64,000 nucleotides of DNA. It comes from Welwitschia mirabilis. Taxonomy: Eukaryota > Gnetophyta > Gnetopsida > Welwitschiales. This document shows, piece after piece, positions 57,101 to 64,000 of this stretch. Within the stretch, counting starts at the first letter, position 1, and every line of letters begins with the position of its first letter. The stretch lies in contig JBOZIK010000001.1 in NCBI GenBank assembly GCA_051453625.1, forward strand, positions 138,344,248-138,408,247, written 5' to 3'. The notes beneath the pieces are model-generated. The model worked only from the letters and a program-made list of their open reading frames with translations, searched no databases and was not told the origin of the DNA. Made by a program: the position numbers and the translations under genes.

Positions 57101-58033
57101 CTTTATTCAAGACATTCAAATTTATAGGAGATAAAAATATATTTTCTACAACATTCTAACACTCATTGATTTGTAATAAAGATTTCATCAAATGAGATTA
57201 GTATGAGAAATCTTGTAATCCATTGAAAATGATAGGGTACTTTGAAATTTTCTAGCCATGAACTTAGAGCTGAATTAAAACAAATTTTCTTTTAATAAAT
57301 AAATATCCAGAATCCTAGATTTTAAAATGATCTGTTAATCTTCTATGTTTAATATCAATTTGTTAGTAGAAGCCTAGTAAGCCCAATTGATTTAAGCTAA
57401 TTTGAGTTCAAAATATATTGGATGTTGAAAGGTTTATATAGAATGCACAAATGTTTTTAATGTATCAGACATCTTTTTTGAGTTTCATGAGTTAAAAAAG
57501 ACATCTTTTATGTATCAAACATTTATGCTAAAATTTAATTCTCTATAATTAAATTTCTATTCTATAAAGATGTTTTTGAAACTAATATATGTATATCCTT
57601 TTGGTGACTTAAAAATTAACTTTATAAAGACATCTTTGATGTTAAAAGATGTTTATTTTGTGAATCATAGATGTGTATCTATTGAAAGACATCTATCCTA
57701 CAAGTTAGTTTTGAAATAAGATCTAAAAAACACCTTAGTTTTAAAATAAGATCTGAAAAACACCAAAATGAAATTCTAATGGCGAAATTTGAAGGCTAAC
57801 ACATGTACTATCATATGTCTAGGATAAGTAAAACATTTAAAAGTGATTTTGAATTCTTAAAGACAACATTCTTTCATGATTGTTAATCAAATATGAAAAT
57901 CATTTACTCTTTTTATAACATATTACAAATATCACTTTAAATGATTAAATCCTTTGAGAAATCTTTAAAGATCATCAAGATTTAACTAAATTTCATAACT
58001 ATGAGTTTGAATATTTTTTATTTATTGATATTA
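57101..58033 (-). mobile_element. Copia 5' internal part, strongly decayed
   Basis: Expected to hold the N-terminal gag and leader, but no clear protein phrase is visible. Next to the LTR the minus strand reads TTAATATCAA, a possible remnant of the TTGGTATCAG primer-binding site. Confidence 0.5.
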
Positions 58034-58486
58034 ACTCTTATTTCAATAAAATAACCTAATATTTAATAAATCTAAAGGTATTTAGGAATTAAATAAACCT
58101 ATAATTAAAGTATGGAACATGATCAAGCTAAATTCACTTAAGCTACTAAAACATCTATTGTTGTTGAAGCTTATTAAAGAATAAATTGAGCATTTATCAA
58201 TCTTTCAAGCATTGAATCAAGCATCAAGTACAAAATGAAGCATAAATAAGGAACACTAGAAATGATTTTTCAATTTAATAGAATTGTAGTCATCTCTTTA
58301 AGAGGTATCATGCTTCTCTAAAATTTATGTTTATTTACATGCTTTTACACTTGAAGTGGGTGACATTCCATTCCACCTAACCAATGTGGAATAAATCCCT
58401 TTTCCTTTTCTTAAAAACATAACTTCCAAAAAACTATGTTGATAAACATAGAAAATAAACCTATCTAACTAATTGACACTAAGGCA
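58034..58486 (-). repeat. 5' LTR of copia inserted in LINE
   Basis: About 453 bp, same orientation match with 52291-53223. It contains an inverted motif (TTCCAC...GTGGAA around 58375-58392) common in plant copia LTRs near the promoter. Confidence 0.8.
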
Positions 58487-60600
58487 TATATGAAAAACAA
58501 CATTTATAACATTATGATGGTCATATTGGACCACATAATATGATATTTCTCTCTACTTTTTTTTATCTTATCTATAAACTTGCTTTTCTTGTAAGCTATT
58601 TCATCCCCTTTTTTATGATCCTAATTTACTATATGTTAGCCTCTGAAATGATAAAACAGATCATCTACAAAATAGCTAATGAGGATTACCATCCTATGTA
58701 ATGATATAAATTTTTCTCACTCCTTGATTATATACTTTGTAAAACATTCAAATAATGATAAAGGGGATCCCCTTATTATAATACCTTCTCATGTTAAAGT
58801 ACTCATGGGTTTTCTAATTTAACTTTAAAGTGAACTTAACTATTTTATGCATTTGCACTACCAATCTAATGAGCTCTACTAGTAAACATTTATTTCTTTG
58901 GATATATTCTAGAAAAATCTAATAAATACTATCATAAGAATTTTGGATATTTAATTTTAAATTATGATTACCTTTCTTTCTAGCTTGTAATAGGTGGAAA
59001 ATTTCATGGTTAAAAATTACCTGATCAAGAATACTGAGGTTTTTAAGGAATCTTTTCTAATTTAGTATTACTATTATTTTTATATAAGGCCTAATCCTAC
59101 TAAGTAAACCTCTTTAAAACAATTTGTATAAACATTACAAACCTAGTAAGTCTATATTCTTAACTTCTTTTACTTCCACGATTTTTGGTATCGTAATGAT
59201 ATGGGTGTTATTCACACCATAATGGAAGATCCATCCTATGACACTATATTAAAATCCATTTCCAAATATTTTCTTATCATCTTTCAATATTTCAAAAAAT
59301 ATTTCACTATTAAACCATCTATACATAGGTTATGATTAAGCTCCATCCTCTTTAAGACTTTTTAGATCTTAGTCTTTTTCAAGTTCCTTAAGGGAATCCC
59401 CCTACCATGAGTCTATTCACAACATTAAGGAAGTACTAATCCTAGATTCTATCCATAACTTATATAAACTCTCTATAAACACTTATTAAACATTATATTA
59501 CTTATAACATTTGTATTTCTAATGAATTTTATTAATTGTATTAATTTATCTTCTAGAATTAACCACTCTAAATTATAATTTTGAGTTTTTATCTCCATTG
59601 CTTAACTAATTCATAAGAGTCCTTTAATACAAATTCATTTATTCTTTCTTTCTTAAATAATATATTTTTTACAATTTCCTTTATTCCTTTTCTTATAGAT
59701 CTATACCTTATTGTTAATCTCTATGGATCTTTTTAATCTCTTCCTTAACTATTTACTTTTATTGGAACCTTCTTTCTAAGGAGTTTCTCTTGTCCTTTAG
59801 CTAGTATTTGAGTCTTCTAAGGTTCTGTTGTAATATCAAGTTGGGATTTATGTGGTCATTTATCAACTATTATTTTATAAACTATTTAAGTTCATCTTAC
59901 TATAGCCACATATTTTTAAAGGATAAGTGGACTTTCTTAACTCTCTTTCTCTCTTGCATAAGACATATTGATCTATGATCTAAAATCCACATATATTACC
60001 TATTAGCACCTAGTTTATATAACACCAAATTCTTATTTATTCTTGATAATATCCTTTTTAAGCTTTTTCTTTGATGAGGTCATGGAAAATTTATTTGTTG
60101 AATAAGGAGGTCTACTTAAATCTAGTGAAGAAATAAGTTCTTCTAATTTCATCACTTCTAAGTTCATCCACCTATTGCATCCTTATTTTTCCTTCATATA
60201 ATGTTTAAAAAAATATTTATTCATAATTCAGTACTAATTCTTAACCTCTTAACCTTTTCTTAAATTTTTTTCTAGAATTTACTCTTCTCTATTAGGATTT
60301 TGAGTTCATCAATTTTACAAAGCTACAATTTAAAACCATTTTTTATTTTTTGCTTTATTATACTCATATCCTTCCTAAGAAATATTAGTAATCCCCCATA
60401 TTTTCCAAATTTAGGGACCCACTCCAAATTTCAAACCTTGCTAAGACTATGCAAAACATCTACATTTTGAGTTTTAGTCTCCTACAGACATATTATTCCA
60501 ACCTATTTACTATTAATAAATTCCTTTAAACCTATAATATTTTAGACCTCTTTCATGTCTCTAATGTTCTAGCTAATAATATTAATTTGTGTTTTTCTTT
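58487..60600 (-). pseudogene. LINE ORF2, endonuclease and RT (right piece)
   Basis: The endonuclease start reads VGIICL-ETKTQNV near 60471-60499, the L1-type CLQETK motif with CAG changed to TAG. RT begins near 59180 with PKIVEVKEVKNIDLLGL (the FRPISL region), followed by GDPLYHYLNVL near 58745 and the catalytic box YFVDDLF near 58659-58672 with both Asp. The homology stops at the copia LTR border and resumes at 52290. L1-like plant LINEs use this enzyme for target-primed reverse transcription. Confidence 0.75.
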
Positions 60601-60899
60601 GGAAGGCTTAACTGACATATCTAATAGATTTTCCTATGGCCTATTTACTATATTTTTAGTTCCCTTATTTTTAGCTTTATCTACTATATCTAGTCTTTCT
60701 ATTTTCTTCATTAATATCTTTTTATCTATACTTTGATAGCTTGATTTTGTTTTTTGATCATTTGAATTATTACTTTTCAAAAAAAAATAATAAATTCTCT
60801 CTACTCTTTTTAGCTATCTTAGGCTAATTTTTCTTTGGCTATGGATTTTTCCTTTAAGGCCTCTTTAATATGCCCTTCTTACCTATAGCCTTCTAATCC

Positions 60900-61900
60900 T
60901 ACTGTTACTTATTTCATTCTCTTGATATTGGCTTAACTATAATTTTAATTCTAATAACCATTTGAAAGCCTTATACATTCTTTTTTAACATATATTCCTT
61001 TGATATATGTCTAAACTTCCTATAATATAGGCATTTTTTTACATAGTTCTTACTAAAATGTTCTTATTTATTGCACTTATCATATTTATTTTTTTTTAAG
61101 TGAAGGAAAAAATATCTCTAAGTGCCCTACTTCACATAAAATAAAATAAGGAGGTAGAATATTTTTATATCCTATTTCTACCTTTTCTATTCCATAATTG
61201 TGTAAGATCTTAAAACTGCTCATATTTTTAGTTAGCTACAATCCAATTCATGCATAAAATCTAATAAGAATCAAACTTGTCCACTAATAGGCTTTATCTT
61301 TATCACCTCTCCAAGGTTGGATGCTAAGCCTTTTAGAAATTCTAGATTTCATATAGCTAAGTTCACTCTTCTCGTTTACCTAAATTAATAGCATTTGAAA
61401 AAATTTATTGAAATCATCACCTAAATGCCAATGAATTATGGAAAGACCCTTAGCTCTAAAATGTTGAGGATCCCTTAACATCATGTTGTTTAGTTCTTTC
61501 TCCAATTTAAAATTAAGAAAAATCAAGTCATTTGCAAGGGTCTATGATCTAAACCAAATTAGTCCATGCTCATTTCATTATAATATAATTTCTTATCGCT
61601 TCTCTGTTTGATTTCAATCTGGCACATACCAAATGGCCCACAATACTATACTTACAGAATTCCTCCATAGTTATGAAGTGTTCTAGAGACATCCTAATTT
61701 TGAAATTTCCATTTTTCTTAAATAAATACATAATAGAGGGCTTCATGGATACACATCATATAGGAATCACTCTAGACTCCTCTGCATCTCTAGACTACTT
61801 CTTATTCTAACCTACTACTAGATTATATGAAACTAGATACCTTCTCAGTAGCAAGTTTTACTTCATCTATACTATCCTTTTGATAGTCTTATCTTAATGT
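60900..61900 (-). pseudogene. LINE ORF1 (DUF4283-like plus zinc knuckle)
   Basis: The minus strand near 61680 reads EEFCKYSIVGHLVCARLKS, the start of the DUF4283 domain in plant LINE ORF1. LNKMMLRDPQHFRAKGLSII follows near 61450, and a C-terminal knuckle remnant IGYKNILPPYFILCEVGHLE near 61130. Stops and frameshifts throughout. It is upstream of the endonuclease, as expected. Confidence 0.65.
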
Positions 61901-61999
61901 GTCTTCTACTATTCTCCCCTCCTTTGGCTCGCACTCTTGAGGTTAGCATTTAGCCTTGCTTCTTTTACCAACTCCTCATATTATATTACATCTAAAAGT

Positions 62000-62760
62000 A
62001 CTTGATTCATAAAATATTATTTCTAATTAGAATTGAAAAAATTATCTTATTATACCACATGCCAATTTTAAAATTAATGCATAGGAAAATATTTATTCTT
62101 CTAATGCATATTGTACAATATTCAATGCATGTTTTAAATTGATCAAATATATTTATAAGACTATGAAGGATTAAGAAGAAACTAGCATAAGGATATGATA
62201 ATTAACCTTTATAATTAAAGTAAGCAAATTACTCATCCTACATAGATGAATGAGTTATAAATATGATTTCCTCTTGTAATTCATACATCACAGTCATTTA
62301 TCACTCAATCTCAACCACCTTGTCAATGACCAATCATATATAATTCAACATGATTAGTCTTATTCAATTTAATGTAATCATATTAAAGAATAAGCAAAAT
62401 GATGTGTATGATCTTTAACCAATTAAATTAAAAACTTTGATTTATCATTTTGTTCTGAATAGCTTCCTAGCCTCTAATTTTTATTTTTATAAAAGTTCAT
62501 GCTATCAAATTCCCTTGTCATTCTTTTATCTTCTTTTCTTCTCTACTTATCCTCTTGCTTTTGAGTATAGAGCTTAGATCATGAAGCTTAGAGCTTGAAT
62601 CTAAGAATATTGAATCTTAAGACTTTATCAAATTTTCATTAATATTCATCAAGTAGTAGTGTTTAATCATTACTTTTCTAAATGGGTATTTTCTACTTAT
62701 TATGTTCCTATGTTGTCTTTTTTTCACAAATAAATTACCATCATAATAGAGTATTTAATT
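62000..62760. other. Unassigned AT-rich stretch with TATA-like box
   Basis: No gene. A TATAAAAG string at about 62493 is followed by a pyrimidine-rich tract, as in LTR promoters, but no LTR partner is found. Confidence 0.4.
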
Positions 62761-63000
62761 AGGCCATCACATACTCTTATTGTAATGTTTCTTGTATCAA
62801 AATTATCTCTCTCATTATGCTTAAACCAAGATAAGGGAGATATTTAAGGGATCTATTTACATGCGTGGTTAATGATGTTACTAATGAAAAGTTTTGGCAA
62901 AGTGATAAAGAGGTTAACTATAATATCTATGTTTTCATGTTCATAATGAATTATTTAGTAATTTTGATAATTCAATTATGAATTATATGTATATTAGGAT
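62760..63000. repeat. Repeat R3 fragment
   Basis: The stretch with AAGATAAGGGAGATATTTAA near 62830 aligns with the tandem unit of R3 (42360-42420), and the following 120 bp with 42420-42510. Diverged. Confidence 0.5.
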
Positions 63001-64000
63001 ACTCTTATTATGGTGGATTATCTAAGCCTTAAATTTCATTTATGCTAGGTACTCCTTTATGTTAATACTAAGGCTCATTGAGTTTGTTTACTTTAAATTA
63101 ATCCTATGAACTTATTTTTTAATGTATACTTATACTAGTTGAAATTTACTTCGTATATTACATTAGATTAATTTGGTTAAGTATTACTATTTTCAAATAT
63201 AATTGTCCAAATTTTTTATGGATTTTTGTGTTTTTATTATAAATAGAGTTTAATTTTTTAAAATGATAATAGATCTTAAGAATAATATAACTAATTAAAT
63301 ATTGAATAAAATGTAATAATACCTTTTATAATTATAATATTTAGTTCAAGTTACAAAAAATTAAGAATAGTAATTTTTCTAAGATTTAATAATTTTTAGA
63401 AATTAATTTAAGAGAATGACTCCAAAGATAAATAAAAAAAGCAATAAGATATTCGTTTACATTTAAAGAATTAATAATTTATATGTTATAATAAATTATT
63501 ATTCTATGTTATAGAAAATCGAATAATATTTCTAAAGAATCCTTTATCAATTAAAAATTTAATGTAGTTTAAAAGTTGTAATATATTTAGTGTAGTATGG
63601 TATTATAATAGCTTTAAAAATTTAAATAATTTTTACACTTAAATTATGATCTTAGAAAATATATTCATAGGAGTTAAAATTTAATATATTTAATGTTATA
63701 TTTAGGCTATTTATTTTTATTTTAGGATTAAATAATAACACAATGGTAATGCCCATGTGCCCTCTTATTTTGATTTTTTATTTTATTTTAGAATTTGCAT
63801 AGTTTAAATACACATATGTTGGGATGTGAATCCATAAGTTAGAAGTTAGTTGAGGCCAAATATAAAAAATTTTATTTTATGAATTAACTTAATGTTAAAA
63901 AATAAAAGAACTAATCTTATTACAGATATTTTGTGGTCCTTGAAAATTTTCCTAGTTCTTAATCTTTCCATTAAAATGGGAGTTGTAATTCCATAATTGA
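63001..64000. other. Extremely AT-rich stretch, nothing recognised
   Basis: Composition is even more AT-rich than the rest of the window; no open frame or repeat unit is convincing. Confidence 0.6.

Overview
The window looks like plant nuclear DNA from a repeat-rich, probably pericentromeric or heterochromatic region. It is strongly AT-rich and contains no recognisable intact host gene, tRNA or rRNA. Nearly everything that can be identified is a decayed, nested retroelement: Ty3/gypsy of the Athila and Tat type, Ty1/copia of the SIRE-like and Tork-like types plus one unassigned lineage, and one L1-like LINE. The host species cannot be named from this sequence. There are twelve N gaps, and several are flanked by near-identical sequence, which suggests unmerged contig ends.

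Layout. 1-5536: minus-strand Athila remnants: post-pol sequence, a duplicated leader/gag block, a primer-binding site and LTR-A. 5575-8866: plus-strand Athila RT end, RNase H, integrase and 3' noncoding sequence. 8867-11200: an LTR element with an initiator-Met primer-binding site but no recognisable gag-pol. 11201-12607: Athila 3' end and LTR-B (+). 12608-14770: 3' end of another Athila element (-) with an extra ORF. 14780-16805: SIRE-like copia gag, primer-binding site and LTR (-), the LTR carrying a 65-bp minisatellite. 16807-19105: Athila LTR-C and a tandem partial LTR. 19106-29450: the most complete Athila element (-), with gag, PR, RT, RH, INT and the extra 3' ORF. 29640-31957, 41031-43150 and 47320-48960: three copies of an unclassified repeat (called R3 here), with a fragment near 62.8 kb.

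31958-39440 holds Tork-like copia sequence on the plus strand: a truncated leader and gag, then a near full-length element with a short LTR, a long pyrimidine-rich GC-rich leader, an intact 262-codon gag and a pol broken by many stops. 43450-45830 is the gag and leader of a Tat/Ogre-like gypsy element (-) with a TTGAC-rich 10-bp-period array. 49193-50397 is another Athila LTR (-). 50398-62000 is an L1-like LINE (-) split by a copia element (52291-58486, -) that sits inside LINE ORF2 just after the reverse-transcriptase catalytic motif.

Working together: the reading frames are stages of the retrotransposon cycle (gag coat, protease, integrase, reverse transcriptase, RNase H), but almost all are pseudogenes. 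In the Tork-like pol most premature stops sit where CAG, CAA, CGA or TGG codons would be expected, consistent with methylcytosine deamination in silenced DNA. I did not find a convincing new biological system. The best leads are a recurring palindrome in the noncoding parts of the Athila-like family, the TTGAC array, the LTR minisatellite, the odd copia leader, and the unidentified interior of the element at 9.1-10.5 kb.
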